The position numbers and the translations under genes were made by a program. A DNA stretch of 64,000 bases, taken from the NCBI GenBank assembly GCA_964058845.1, contig CAXKVR010000242.1, forward strand, positions 59,254 through 123,253. Direction: 5' to 3'. A model generated the notes under the pieces. That model did not search any database and had not been told where the DNA came from. It worked only from the letters and a program-made list of their open reading frames with translations. Of the stretch, positions 10,606 through 23,213 are shown piece after piece; positions within the stretch are counted from its first letter, which is position 1, and every line of letters starts with the position of its first letter. The DNA comes from Carex sylvatica (taxonomy: Eukaryota > Streptophyta > Magnoliopsida > Poales > Cyperaceae).

Positions 10606-12951
10606 ATGGCATTGTGGGCGCATGTTATCCCACTGGTTCTCTTCTTGCTATCTTGCACCGTCGTTGCACTCGGTCGTCAAACAGTGGATCAAACAATCCT
10701 TCAGGTGACGGCACCGCATCATCTCGAAAGCGAGTTCCAATCCTTTATCACAAGGTACTGCATGCAACTGTTCAATTTCAGAAATTTTAACTTTCAATTA
10801 ATGGAGAATCAAATAGCTGTCCGTACCAACTATAGTAAGTAAATATTATTATAGTAAAGTTAATTCTACTGGACATTTATTTTTTATGGAATATCTATTT
10901 CATACTTTTGAAAAAACTGTGAGGGAATTAAGCACATTTATAACCTGCATACCATTTCTCCTCATCCTATAAAAATAGAAAATAATTGAGATAAAGATTC
11001 TAATCCATCAAATGACAGGTATGGGAAGCAATATGCTCAACCAGACGAGTACGCGCACCGGTTACGTGTATTTGCACGCAACGTTGCACGTGCTGCGGAG
11101 CACCAGCTACTTGACCCCACAGCAAAGCATGGCATCACGCCATTCTCAGACCTGACAGAGGAGGAATTTGAGACCCAATTGTTGGGCTTGAAAACAGGAG
11201 AGGAAAATATGAGGGAGTTTGCTAACCAGATCCCGACTGTGCCGCGAGAGGAGGTGCAGAGGTTGCCGAAGAGTTTTGATTGGAGAGAGAAGGGTGCTGT
11301 TACAGAGGTCAAGATGCAGGTATGTGCAGTGCTTGCTTCGCTTCTTGATTTAACTGGTAATAGTAGGTTGTCCATGCTTTCCAGACTGTACGTAGGTCAT
11401 CCGATTTAAAGAGTACTTATTATTATGTTTTTATGCTCACTGAATTAGGGAGGTTCAGGTAAAATTGATGTAAATGGGTTCAATTTTTTTCTGACTTCAA
11501 CAGAGACCAGAATTGGGACTTCTAAGTGTGTTTTGCATCTTAAGCATGTTTGCTTGTAATACTTGTTTGAATTGAACAACTGCAATGTGTATTTGAATTT
11601 TGAGGAGGGTTCAAATGCCTCCATCATGCCTCTATTTTTTAATTTTCTTATAAAATAATTGTAAAATTTATATGCCAAAATAAACCATTAGATGTGATTT
11701 ACGTTATTTTATCTGTATGTACATACAAAATTATCACTCCTATTTTTATGTGAATCACTAAGTTGAAATATCAACGTCCATAAATTATTCACATTAGTGT
11801 ATTTTATCGAGCTCTTGATAACAAAATAAAGTTGAAATGTCATAATCTTTTTACATGTGCATAGAGAAATTGATGTGGATTATATCTAAAGGTTTATTTT
11901 GACATTTAAGTTTCAAATTTTGAGTTGGAATAAGTTTTAAAATGGTGGCATATGAACCTTCTTGTATTTTTGCATAATTCCAATATAAAGGAAGTGAAAT
12001 TGGAACTCTATCAAGCTGTATCTACTTCCACACAATTCCAAGATCAAGTAAATGAAATTGGAACTCTGTTTAGCTCTATAATTATTAGTAGATAGAATAA
12101 TTAATTAATTCTTTCTTTTTGTTTAATATGTAGGGTTCGTGTGGATCGTGTTGGTCTTTTAGCACAACAGGAGCAATTGAAGGTGCAAACTACATAGCAA
12201 CTGGAAAGCTGTTAAATCTCAGTGAGCAACAATTGATAGACTGTGATCATGAGGTATTTCTTTTTCACATTCCCTAAAGTTAATAGTAGGGACCAATTGT
12301 TGACAAATTATTAATTATACTATGCATTATACGAAGTGTGATGTAATAGATAAAACTGAGTGTGACAACGGTTGCAATGGTGGTCTGATGACGAACGCAT
12401 ACAAATATTTGATCAATTCTGGGGGGTTGATGGAGGAGAAAGACTATCCTTACGCAGGGAAACAAGGACAGTGCAAGTTTGACAAGAACAAGGTCGCAGT
12501 TAAGGTTTCCAATTTTACCAATATACCCCTCGATGAAGATCAGATTATGGCCGCATTAGTAAACCGCGGACCCCTAGCAGGTATACACAAAAAGATTGTC
12601 ACATCGCTTTTTTTTTTCTTTTTTCCCTTTGCTTGGTTTATAAACAAAAGATAATATTGATTTTAATTTTAAATTGATGCAGTTGGATTGAACGCGGTCT
12701 TTATGCAAACATACATGCGGGGTGTATCGTGCCCTTTAATCTGCCCAAAGAAGTGGTTGAACCATGGTGTCCTTCTAGTCGGGTACGGTTCACATGGTTT
12801 TTCTATTTTAAGGTTGGGATATAAACCCTACTGGCTCATCAAGAACTCCTGGGGTGCAAAATGGGGAGAGAATGGTTACTACAAGCTGTGTAGGGGTCAC
12901 AATATATGTGGTATTGATAGTATGGTCTCTGCTGTGGCTGCTACCCCATAA
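10606..12951 (+). CDS. RD19-like papain-family cysteine protease
   Basis: A C1A cysteine endopeptidase of the RD19 subfamily, normally a secreted or vacuolar zymogen. Five exons join in frame: 10606-10754, 11019-11319, 12134-12253, 12337-12580, 12683-12951, giving 360 residues (Arabidopsis RD19 is of similar length). Residues 1-23 form a hydrophobic signal peptide ([20 protein letters not shown]). The propeptide carries the RD19-type ERFNAQ-like helix ([20 protein letters not shown]) and [14 protein letters not shown]. The mature enzyme starts near [14 protein letters not shown]150 of the oxyanion hole, C156 in [10 protein letters not shown]299 in [11 protein letters not shown] and N326 in KNSWG are all present, as is the RD19-type [18 protein letters not shown] insert. 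One oddity is VKMQ instead of the usual VKNQ before the active site. Introns match exon phases exactly, so the gene looks intact. Confidence 0.95.
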
Positions 12952-13010
12952 AGTAGTTTTAAGGAAAATGTTTGTATTTTGAACTTAAGGACTAGAATAT
13001 AGCTTCTTTA

Positions 13011-13016
13011 AATAAA
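13011..13016 (+). promoter_or_regulatory. Polyadenylation signal of the protease gene
   Basis: AATAAA (overlapping a second copy) lies about 60 bases after the TAA stop at 12949-12951, a normal distance for a plant far-upstream or near-upstream element. Confidence 0.5.
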
Positions 13017-14113
13017 TAAAATATATGCAAAGATTGTGGCGAACTGTGGACGTGTGTTTGTACTTGTTTTCTGCCTTAATTTTGTTTTTACATTTTTATT
13101 GATGAAGTGAGCTATGTGGATGTATGAAACCCAATCAATAACTTACAAGCCAACTTCAAATTCAATCTGATGTCCAGTCGGAGCTATTTCAAACAAAACG
13201 GATCCCAGGAGCCATCAGCATTCAACATACCATACATACGAATTTGCCAGTACCCAACCCCTTCCCCTTGCACATGTCGTTGTACTAGATGCATTCCCTT
13301 CTACCAGTAACTAGAGTTGAAACAAAATCCGAGACGGGCAGCCCGTACCCAGTCAGTCCGTGCCCGAGTCTGGGTATAGAACGGGTAAACGGGTAAAGGC
13401 ATTAAACTGGCCGGATCTGATTTTTTGGTAAAATACCCGGGTGTACCCGGACCGCTGTGAACCTGTGCCCGCCCAGATCGGACAGGGAACCCGTGAACCC
13501 ATGCGCGTGCCCATACCCGTGTACCCTACCAGTTTAATTTTGAATCCCCCCTCCCCCTCCCCCCCCCCCCCCTCCGCCCCGTTCATGTCAAATCCGGACC
13601 GGTCAAATCGAACCCGGACTGGCCGGATCCACCCGGACCCAAACAGGACCGACTGGATTTGACTATTTTTTTTTTAATTTCATCTCCTTCCAATCAAATC
13701 TCTTTAAATACACCCCTCTTCCTCCCTTTATTTTTAAATCTCCATCTCAATTCTCAAATTCTTAATCTCTATTCTCTCAATCTCAAATTTTATTATTCTC
13801 AAATTTTAAATTTATTGTTTTAAAAAAAATATAGTTGTAAATTTAATTCCTTTTACAAAAATACAAATACGCAAACGGAATTACGAAGTTCGGCACCTCC
13901 CGCAAGATTTTTTCGCGAGATTTAAAGGTTACATTTATTTTATGTTAGATTAATTTATTTTTGTAGAGTAAATTTAGTTTATGCTAGATTTATTGAATGT
14001 TAAGTAATTAGAACTGTTAGATTTATTTTATGTTAGATTTGTTAAATTTGTTAAATTTGTTAAGTAATTAGATTTGTTAGATTTATTTTATGTTAGATTT
14101 GTTAGATTTATTG

Positions 14114-15327
14114 CTGATTTTTTTATTAATATCCAAAAAAAATTGAAATTTTAAAAAATAACCAGTTTGGCACTAGATTTCGAAAACTACCCAAATCACA
14201 ATTTTTTTTTTGTGGTTTCAAGGCCTAAAACCGCAAAAAAAATTTGCGGTTTTACAATTCAAAAACAGTTTTTTTTAAAAAAAAAAAATCTAAAATCGCA
14301 AATTTTTTTTACGGTTTTACAATTTAAAAACTATTTTTTTTAAAAAAAAAAATTACAGTTTTTCATTTGTTTAGCTTTTTTTTATTTAAATAGAAATATT
14401 GATAATTTATTTATTTTTTATATTAAAATATTAGAAATATTTAATATATTTTTTTGAAAATAGATGAAATACTATATAATTTAATTTATTAGAAAGATTG
14501 CTACAAATAATTCAGATCAACATTTTCATGCCGGATTTTTTGCGGTTGTAAGGAAAATTAATATATTTCTTTATGTGTTATTGGAAAAAAAAAAAATGCT
14601 TAGATTCTCAGTTATTGATTCCGGTTTAAAAGTCACTTCTAGGTAATACGTAAATTATTGTCATCCTTCTAGTGCATTTAATTTATAAAAAATTTATATC
14701 TATTTTGAGAATTATTTTTAATACCAATCATTAAACAATTTAAATTTTTTGTTTTTTTTATAAATTAAATGCACTACAAGGATAACAATAATTTCTATAT
14801 TACCTAAAATTGACTTTTAAACCGGGATCAATAACTGAGAATCTAAGCATATTTATTTTTTTCCAATAACACATAAAGAAATATTTTAATTTTTTCTTAT
14901 AACCGCAAAAAATCTGGCATGAAAAATGTTGATCCGGATTATTTGTAGCAGTTTTTCTAATAAATTAAATTATATAGTATTTCATCTATTTTCAAAGAAA
15001 TATATTAAATATTTCTAATATTTTAATATAAAAAATGAATAAATTATCAATATTTCTATTTAAATAAAAAAAACTGAAAAAATGAAAAACTGCAATTTTT
15101 TTTTTCAAAAAAACTAGTTTTGAATTGTAAAACCGCTAATTTTTTTTGTGGTTTTAGATATTTAAAAAAAAATTGTTTTTGAATTGTAAAATCGCAATTT
15201 TTTTTTACGGTTTTAGGCCTTAAAACACAAAAATATTTTGCGGTTTGGGTAGTTTTTGAAATCTGGTGCCAAATTGGTTATTTTTAAAAATTTCAAAATT
15301 TTTTTGGATATTAATAAAAAAAATCGG
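14114..15327. mobile_element. 1.2-kb foldback element inside the hAT transposon
   Basis: Almost the whole element is one inverted repeat. The left arm starts ctgattttttattaatatcc-like sequence at 14114 and is mirrored by ggatattaataaaaaaaatcgg ending at 15327, with the centre near 14720. Exact 9-bp repeats GATTTATTG at 14105-14113 and 15328-15336 flank it, which points to a Mutator-like foldback element. Arms carry poly-A/T runs and words such as aaaaccgcaaaa. A transcript would fold into a hairpin with a stem of up to about 600 bp. Confidence 0.82.
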
Positions 15328-15336
15328 GATTTATTG

Positions 15337-16378
15337 AATATGTTAGTTTTATTTAGTTTATGTTAGATTTGTTATATGTGAAGTAATTAGATTTGTTTTG
15401 AATATGTTAGATTTTATTTTTGAAATTTGAATTTATTTTAATAGGTTAAAAAAATAGGTTAGATTTTTTTTTTGAATATGTGAAGTAATTAGATTTGTTT
15501 TGAATATATTAGATTTTATTTTTCATAGGTTAAAATAATAGGTTAGTTTTTTTTTTTTTTGAATATGTGAAGTAATTAGATTTGTTTTGAATATGTTAGA
15601 TTTTATTTTTGAAATTCGGATTTATTTTTAATAGGTTAAAAAAATAGGTTAGATTTTTTTTTTGAATATGTGAAGTAATTAGATTTGTTTTGAATATATT
15701 AGATTTTATTTTTAAAATTCGGATTTATTTTTAATAGGTTAAAATAATAGGTTAGTTTTTTCTTTTAATAGGTTAGATTTATTTTTCAAAATGTTGGATT
15801 TATTTTTAATATGTTAAAAAAATTGGTTAGATTTATTTTTTTGAATATGTGAAGTAATTATATTTATTTTGAATATGTTAGATTTATTTTTTAAAATGTT
15901 GGATTTATTTTTAATAGGTTAAAAAAATTGGTTAGATTTATTTTTTTAATTGTTGGATTTATTTTTAATAGGTTAAAAAATTTGGTTAGATTTTTTTTTT
16001 TTGAATATGTGAAGTAATTATATTTGTTTTGAATATGTTATATTTTATTTTTGAAATTCGAATTTATTTTTAATAGGTTAAAATAATAGGTTAGTTTTTT
16101 TTTTTTTGAATATGTGAAGTAATTATATTTGTTTTGAATAGATTAGATTTATTTTTCAAAATGTTGGATTTATTTTTAATAGGTTAAAAAATTTGGTTAG
16201 ATTTACTTTTTTGAATATGTGAAGTAATTATATTTGTTTTGAATAGGTTAGATTTATTTTTCAAAATGTTTGATTTATTTTTAATAGGTTAAAAAAATTG
16301 TTTAGATTTTTTTCTTTGAATATGTGAAGTAATTATATTTGTTTTGAATAGGTTAGATTTATTTTTCAAAATGTTGGA
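15337..16378. repeat. Tandem array of about 110-bp units in the hAT element
   Basis: Roughly ten imperfect units built from gaatatgtgaagtaattaga, ttgttttgaatatgttagat, gttggatttatttttaat and aggttaaaaaaatnggttag. A shorter version of the same words lies before the foldback element (13930-14113), so that element inserted into the array. No coding. It is followed by a run of tttaatttctgtttt repeats to about 16505. Confidence 0.8.
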
Positions 16379-16658
16379 TTTATATATATTTTTTAATTTC
16401 TGTTTTCTAAATTATGTTTTTTAATTTCCTTTTTTAATTTCTGTTTTTTAATTTCTGTTTTTTTAATTTCTGTTTTTTAATTTCTGTTTTTTAAATTCTG
16501 TTTTTTTAACATATACAACTTAAGAATGAGTGACAACCAAACTCCGTCTTCGTTCCGTGCCACCCATAGGTATGAATATAAATATACATGTATTTTTAAT
16601 ATTTATTATTTATAATATCTACATGATTTGTCCACTAATTTTTTTTTTTTTTAATAGT

Positions 16659-17100
16659 TTCACTTCCAGGAGTACTAGCAGTGGTGGATTGTTAGCATAT
16701 TTTCAGTCGGAGAGTGAACCGCACACATCCACAAACGAGATAGTGAGCTATATTTCGATGCACAACAAAAATGAACATGGACTTGACATCATGGCGTGGT
16801 CGAGGAGACATCAAAGGGCCTTTCCAGCGCTGACGATGATGGTTCGCGACATATTTTCCGTGCCCGTGTCAACCGTCCCTTCCGAAAGTTATTTTAGTTC
16901 GGCGAACAGGTAAATGCAGTAAGTTGGGTGCACATGTTTTTGAGAGACTGGTATGTTTGAAAGATTGGATTAATGTTGAAGAGCGCAAGCAATATGTGCC
17001 TGAACAAGCATCATCATTCGAAGTCGACACTGAAGAAAGCGGTACTGAGGCGCGGTACAAGATTAATTTGGATTCAGACAGTGTGAAAGAGAGCGAGTAA
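16659..17100 (+). pseudogene. hAT transposase C-terminal fragment
   Basis: After an intron-like acceptor at 16658 the plus strand reads SGGLLAYFQSESEP, then HGLDIMAWSRRHQRAFPALT and MVRDIFSVPVSTVPSESYF. This is the conserved hAT dimerisation region (W..., FP.L..M.RDI.S.P.ST..SE..F). The frame is broken near 16913, right after SSANR, and resumes in another frame from about 16921 as KLGAHVFERLVCLKDWINVE, ending at the TAA at 17098-17100. The expected RVLD-type residues between the two parts are missing, so a deletion with frameshift has inactivated it. Most of the protein upstream is absent. Confidence 0.85.
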
Positions 17101-17910
17101 TGAGAATTTCTAGATAGGTAGTGTCGGTATAAATTTCTAACCTCTTTTAATCTTTATGGTTATTTTTTAAATTATAAATTTTTAAACATTTCAATTAGTT
17201 TTAAAATTATTCATTTTAAAGAAGAATTACTAACAAAAAAAGTTAGAATTTCGCCTATGTTATTTTACATAGCTGGTCCCAAGTCCGAAATAAAAGAGGA
17301 GGGTAACTTTTATTTTTTAATTTATTGTTTTAATCTATTTTATATTTATATTTTATTCTAACCTATTAAAAATAAATGAACATTTAAAAAATATATTATC
17401 AATTTAAAATGAATGTTTAGAAAATATATTATAAATTTAAAATATAAACTAAAAATTTCGAGATATAAATAAATTATAAACACGTATAAAGAAATAAATA
17501 AATAGATATGTACTTAGCCGAATAAATATACAAATTTTTCGCACGAAATTTTTTTATATATAAATTACAAATTTTATTTATTTATATACACTATTTGATA
17601 GTGAACTATTAATATTTTAAAAGTTGAATTATAAACACGTAATAACATTCGTACAACACCGTAAAAATAAAATAAAAAAAAAGACCGGACCGCCATCCTA
17701 CCTAAACCGTCCGGCCTCCCTACCTGGACCGCCCTGCCCCTCGCGGATACAACGGGCACGGATATAAGACGGACAGGACATGATTTTTGAAAAAAAAATC
17801 TGTAATGTCCAACCCATAATACCCGTATACCCACCGTGTCCGTACCCATGCCTACCCGTACCCGTCCCCAGATATGCCTGGCCGGCAGTCTTCCAAACAC
17901 TACCAGTAAC

Positions 17911-18423
17911 CTTAAGTTTGCCACATCCTGAGTCTGTGTGAAATACATCCTGAATCAGAACGAATTAAAAGCTGACAAATAGGTTTCCACAGCGTTTTAT
18001 ACAACAACAGTCAAATCCGCATATTGTCTAATACAAGTATTTTATTTTCAGCACGAATCAAGTACCGGATATATATCCTCACTACTATTATCACGTTAGA
18101 ATTTTTGACATCTAAACATCTATTTATCCAGAGAAAATCTAAGTCATCCGTTAAAAAGATCTGAGCCACTCATCAAAAATATATTTTAATCTCAGCCATT
18201 AACCATTAATTTCAATTTTATGTATCTATTTCATGTAGTTAATCGTGTAGAAGTCTAGATTTAGTCCGAAACATACTCGCTACATGAAAAACATCATATC
18301 AATTATTTCACTTAAGCAAATAGAATAACGCGTTTTCTCTGTATTCGCTTCTTCCCAACGCGAATACGCGTCTTTTTTTTTTTTTTTGAAGCACCAATCT
18401 AGGCGTCTCCTTTTTCAATACGC

Positions 18424-18468
<45 letters not shown>

Positions 18469-18826
18469 GGACAACGGCAGCGCCAAAACCCAGCCACTTC
18501 CCTCCATTTGTTTTTAAATTGAGATCTTGAATGATTTCTTAATATAGGCAAATGCCACTCAGCCACTTTCCTCCATTTGTTTTGGGTACGAATCGCATTT
18601 TTTTACTTTTTTATATTTTTTGTTGAAATGTTAGTGTTGTGCTCATATTAGAATTTCAAAGTAGTTCTTAAAAAATCATTTTATTCATTCTATGTCGTTC
18701 TACAAAAAATATTGTATTCATTCTTAGTTCTTAAAAATTCATGTTATTTATTCTATATCGCTCCTCAAATTATTTTATTCATTTCATTCTCCGTTGCAAA
18801 GCAAAGACACTTGATTGTTATACAAT
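17911..18826. other. Intergenic DNA with a GA microsatellite
   Basis: No gene recognised. A (GA)n tract lies at 18427-18461. The phrase actttcctccatttgttttt-like sequence occurs twice near 18497 and 18563, a small local duplication. Confidence 0.5.
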
Positions 18827-19063
18827 GAGTGAGGTCACGGTACTTTGCATATTGCATATGGGTCCGGATTATGGATCAACAGTTCTATTTATCAAGTTTC
18901 ATGTGAACCGTTTAACATGATTTTCATCTGAAATTGTACTTTGAATCAATTTTTTTTTTTTTTACGTTAAATGGTATAGATCGACTATTCAAACTTTGGA
19001 AATAAAAATATTAATCCATAGTATGGATCCATCTGCGTTATGCATAGTACCATAGTCTCACTC
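18827..19063. mobile_element. MITE with GAGTGAG termini
   Basis: Starts gagtgaggtcacggtact and ends with the inverted gtaccatagtctcactc. Inner words gcatat/atatgc and tatggatc are also mirrored. Related to the element in RopGEF intron 6. No clear target duplication was found. Confidence 0.6.
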
Positions 19064-19394
19064 ATGATAATATGTATATTATTGATATGGATTAATATCT
19101 TTATTTTTAAAGTTGAAAAAACGTTAAATATAATTTTCATATAAGTATGTACTTAAATGTGTTAGAATTTTCTTTAGTAATTTTTAGATAATTAAGTAGA
19201 AAATCACCTTATCTAAAAATTCTAAAACATTTCTAAAGCAATGATATTTTACCTATCTTATTAAAAAAAATAGTAAAGAAGTTCTAAGAACATAAATTTT
19301 ATATAAAGATTATGTTTAATAATTTGGATCGACTTTTAAAAATAGAGTTATTGATCCATAGCACGAGCCGATCCATATTATTATAACCTCACTC
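19064..19394. mobile_element. Second, truncated GAGTGAG-type MITE
   Basis: The right end reads tataacctcactc (19382-19394), and the arm before it (ttaataatttggatcgactt) mirrors sequence near 19085-19145. The left tip is not clear and may share the end of the neighbouring copy. Edges are approximate. Confidence 0.4.
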
Positions 19395-20032
19395 TATTAT
19401 CATAGTCTCATTAAAATAAAAATGGTCCCATCAAAATTTGGACCCATCCGGTCTGAGGTGGAATTCACGGAGCCGTTTTAATATTTGTGCGGATCTTGAT
19501 CGGATGGTGCGGAGTTAATACGAGTTCATGGCGTCTATCAGTGCACCCAGAACACAAAAAAGGCGCCTGTTATTGCACTTAATTGTACATAATTGAAAGA
19601 AAGGCAAATACAAACCGGACATAATGGCCCATAAAATTAAATTGCATGCATGTTTGAATTCCTTGGCATCTCAGCATGACAGCATCTGCTATATTTATTT
19701 CCAAATACGTAATATTTATAGTTCATTGATTTCATTGATTACAAAAAAAAATACAACAGAATTCACTTTTGAATTCTTTTACATTTGGTGTCTTTAATTG
19801 GTGCTCTACCCTTCCTTTAATTCAAGCGAGAACCCAAAATAACACATGTTACACATTCACACTTTAATCTTAAATACAACATGTTTTAAAACAAAAAGAA
19901 AAATAAAAAAACGCCTCTACCACCGTTAACAACACAGTATAGTAGGGCAGCAAATAAAAATTCTCGCAGACCACACAAAATGTACCTCACAAACCAACAA
20001 TGGCAGTTTTGTAAGTACCATCAAGGTTTTAA
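19395..20032. other. 3' flank of the XTH gene
   Basis: No gene recognised. It should include the 3' UTR and polyadenylation site of the minus-strand XTH gene, which could not be fixed with confidence. Confidence 0.4.
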
Positions 20033-22001
20033 TTAACACTCAGGGGTGAGAGAATGGTCTCTCTTGTAATCTTGGCAGTAGTAGTACACCATGTGGTTGC
20101 TCTGGGCCCACCGCATAGCGGCCCATTGTTGCGGGCTCAGACCCGATCCAGAAGGCGACGCTGTCACCGGCCGACAACTACCCCGAGCAAATGCAGAACA
20201 TCCTCCGATACCGAAGTGCGAGTAGTGCGCCACAAATGGCTGGTACCGGTAATCGGCACGGTACCGACCGTCATCTGTGGCCCAGTCAGAGGCATCCCAG
20301 ATAGATCCATATACCCACATGGGCCTCTCTGGAAATGTGGCCTCTAGTTTTCTCTCATACCGCCTTATTGGTATATCATCAACAAAGAAACTGCACAAAA
20401 ATATTGTAAAGCCCCAAAAGTTAACTATGACCCAATATGTCTCAAATTTAGGATATGGGTCTAATAAGATATATGTATTTATTTTTAAAATGCAAATAAT
20501 TAAATCCGTAAGATGCAATGTGTGTGAATATGCGCCGCCACTGTGTACAATACTGTGCACAATAGTAGTTAAATCGCTGTACATTTGGGACCAATCCATA
20601 CCATGCCAAGAGAATTAAGAGATATTAATTTAGAGGTGTAGATAAAATCTAACAGATACTCCATGTGCGTTTTCATAGAGCGCATCTTTTTTATTTTTTA
20701 TTTCGTGAGACCATTCCTAATATAGTAAGGTACCAAATGTGACCTAATATAATTCCACGATCGAGTCACTATTTTGTTTTTAATTTATATAGGCTCGCAC
20801 ATGTATCCACTATAATATAATATGAGCCAAGTAGTGCTGTTTTTTGTTGGTATGTAAGAGACCGGTTATGCGCTTACTCATTGATTTTTTATTTTTATTT
20901 TTATAAATGCTACAAATGAAAATATGAGTGGAAGGAATGAGAGATGCAAGTAGAACTCACGTGATTGCATCAGGATTCCAGAGGATGGCATAGTGGTGAA
21001 AAGCAGCCGTTGGATCAAACCAAAGGTGAAACCTCATCTCCCTGCCTATAATCCTGCCATCTCCACTGCCCCTCACATACACATTTGTTTGTAAAGTATA
21101 AGGCTCTCCCGGTATTGTCCCCAGAAATTCGATGTCCACCTCATCATGATAACCTGGATGCGCCTCATTGTTTGATAGCTACAATTTTTTTTTAAATGTA
21201 GTTCCAATGTCAAATATTTTTCAAATATTTTTTATGATTGTTGTCTATATATAAACATATCAACAAAGATATATCTAGTGGGATAAAACTATAAAAGATT
21301 GATACATGTTGCTTTTTATCTAGCAAGTGAAGGAAAACAAAAATAAAATAAAATATAGAAAAGTTGATAAATCCTTACATAAAAAGCAGTGTTAGTACCA
21401 GCAGTATATCCAGCTTGCAGTTTGATTGAGGCTCCAAAGTATCCATTTCTGTACGGTCTTTTTGACTTGAATCCACTTCCTAAATATTTTATATCAAAAA
21501 GGTTATATAAGAAGAAAACAGCACTAATGTCTTTCAATTATGAATTATACATGTCTTTCATAAAAGAAAAGCAAGTCACAAACATGCAAAATCAGACTTC
21601 ATTGAAGAAATATTCTGGCAAAAGGAAACTATCTCCTACAATGTGGATTAAATCAAAATATCCATGCATGGCAATCAAATGTCATTATCAAGCACAAATG
21701 CAATAATATTATTTTAATTTGTAATCATTGAATTCCTTTAGAACATACATTTTAACTAAGAAAACTTAGGAAAGTAAAAGAGGAATGTAAAAAAAGTTAT
21801 TGTACCTGAGTTCTTGTCGAGCCAGATTGTGAGAGAACTCTGGTCTTGGGACAGAGACTGGTGTTGTGGGCCCCACAAAGTGTTGTACCCTTGGTAAAAC
21901 TGCATTTGCCTGATTTTGGTGCTAGGATAGTAGCCTGGTGAAGGTTGTGCATTTGTGTATTGTACAATGAGCAAGAAAAGCAAAGGAAGAAGATGCCCCA
22001 T
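20033..22001 (-). CDS. Xyloglucan endotransglucosylase/hydrolase, XTH31/32-like
   Basis: A GH16 enzyme that cuts, and may rejoin, xyloglucan in the cell wall. Four exons on the minus strand join in frame: 22001-21806, 21479-21379, 21178-20961, 20390-20033, giving 290 residues. Residues 1-18 are a signal peptide ([18 protein letters not shown]) before QPSPGYYPS. The catalytic motif [10 protein letters not shown] lies at residues 110-119, with nucleophile E112 and acid/base E116. The [12 protein letters not shown] and [21 protein letters not shown] stretches, four C-terminal cysteines and the ending [11 protein letters not shown] are typical of the XTH C-terminal extension. [10 protein letters not shown] with these contexts fits group III-A (XTH31/32), whose members act largely as hydrolases; that activity is inferred from the family. 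The ATG at 22001 is preferred over an upstream in-frame ATG at 22106 because the latter lies next to the TATA box. Confidence 0.95.
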
Positions 22002-22110
22002 TTTTCTTTTTTGTCCAAATAATTCAGACAAAATAGAATGTAAAGAGAGAGAGGGGGGCGCTAATACTTTGGAATCACACAAAGCTGTGGAGAGTGTGCA
22101 TGTCATGTAT

Positions 22111-22121
22111 GATATATATAG
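22111..22121 (-). promoter_or_regulatory. TATA box of the XTH gene
   Basis: On the minus strand this reads CTATATATATC, about 110 bases before the start codon. It leaves room for a leader of about 80 bases. It is the best TATA-like word near the gene. Confidence 0.65.
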
Positions 22122-22139
22122 AGAGGGAACTAGGCGTCT

Positions 22140-23213
22140 CTGATTGGAACAATAGACTCAGTTCTCTGGCTCTTGTTGATATCGGGTCGGGTACACATTT
22201 GTACTGCCCGAAATGTAATTAAGAAATTTTTTCTTTTTTTCTTTTTTTCTTTTTTTGAGTCGGTTGAATATTAGCCTTATGATAACATTTGCTTTTGCTT
22301 AGTTCTAACTAACTATTTGTTAAGTAGACTGTAAGTTTGATTAACTAATCTTTAATAAATAATTAGGTTTAATTTGTGATTCTTTTAGCACGAGAATCAA
22401 GTCAGCCAACTGTTTAATCAATATCTATAAGAATTTTCTATTTGGATTTCAAACCTGTGATTTATCATACGAAAAATATTGTCTTTCGTCACTAGATCAA
22501 AGATTAATTCTCGATATAATTTGTGAATTGATAAATGCCACTTGATTTTGTATAAAAGAAAACATGAGTAATTTGTATAATGTTAAACTAAAGATTAAGT
22601 CAAAATAAGTCAAAAATTTATTTATATATGTTCACAACACTGCAAAAATAATTTACACATACTTCCTAAGGATGGACAAAATCATACCAAATGTGAATTC
22701 AATCCTACATTGCTAATTAATGGGTCGGATAGTAATGGTTCTAATTAAGGTTTTATTTAGTTAGATCCAATAGCAACAAAAGCACGATGGTCCCAAATGT
22801 AAAGCCGATTTAGAGAAATGGACAAATAGGCCTATTAGTGGACTTCTCTGGGGCATGAAATATTGGTTAAGTGGGCTCAAAATAATGGCGCTGGAGAACA
22901 TGGAACATTACAACCAAGCACCTAACATCAAAAGAAATTAATTAGCATTTGAAACGATATAGTTGTGTGAACAGTAAAGGAATGTACTAAATGTAATGAA
23001 TTTCATCACACTTTTTTTTTGTCGAGAAGCACATTTCTGGTCAAATTTTGGTTTAGAAATAACATATAAGTAAGAGGATAGTTAAAATACCTCGTGACTT
23101 TTATATTTTTCCATATCTTATCTCTATTTTTTATATTTAAACAGTCAATTTGAATCGCTCAACATGATTTTTATATTAAAATGTGCTTGGAGATTAAATT
23201 TTATATATGGAAT
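22140..23213. other. Intergenic DNA upstream of XTH
   Basis: No gene recognised. A short ctttttttcttttttt tract lies near 22232. Between 23040 and 23210 there is one arm of a decayed MITE (aaatgtgcttggagattaaatttta), related by its core words to the hairpin elements further right. Confidence 0.45.

Larger units (their letters stand above)
13312..17902 (+). mobile_element. Degenerate hAT transposon with 8-bp target duplication
   Basis: Exact 8-bp direct repeats CCAGTAAC flank it at 13304-13311 and 17903-17910. The ends are short inverted repeats, TAGAGTTG at the left and TAGTGTTTG on the opposite strand at the right, as in hAT elements. Both subterminal regions (13340-13640 and 17680-17890) are rich in GC words such as acccgtaccc and cccggac. 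Inside is the C-terminal dimerisation part of a hAT transposase (16659-17100), a foldback element and a long tandem array; the N-terminal and catalytic parts of the transposase were not found. It is probably immobile by itself. Confidence 0.88.

Noticed and set aside
21316..21537. Longer 73-codon frame over XTH exon 2
   Set aside because: The real coding part is 21379-21479; the rest is intron read-through.
21999..22106. Upstream in-frame ATG at 22106 for the XTH gene
   Set aside because: It lies about five bases from the TATA box and would place non-signal residues before a clear signal peptide starting at 22001.
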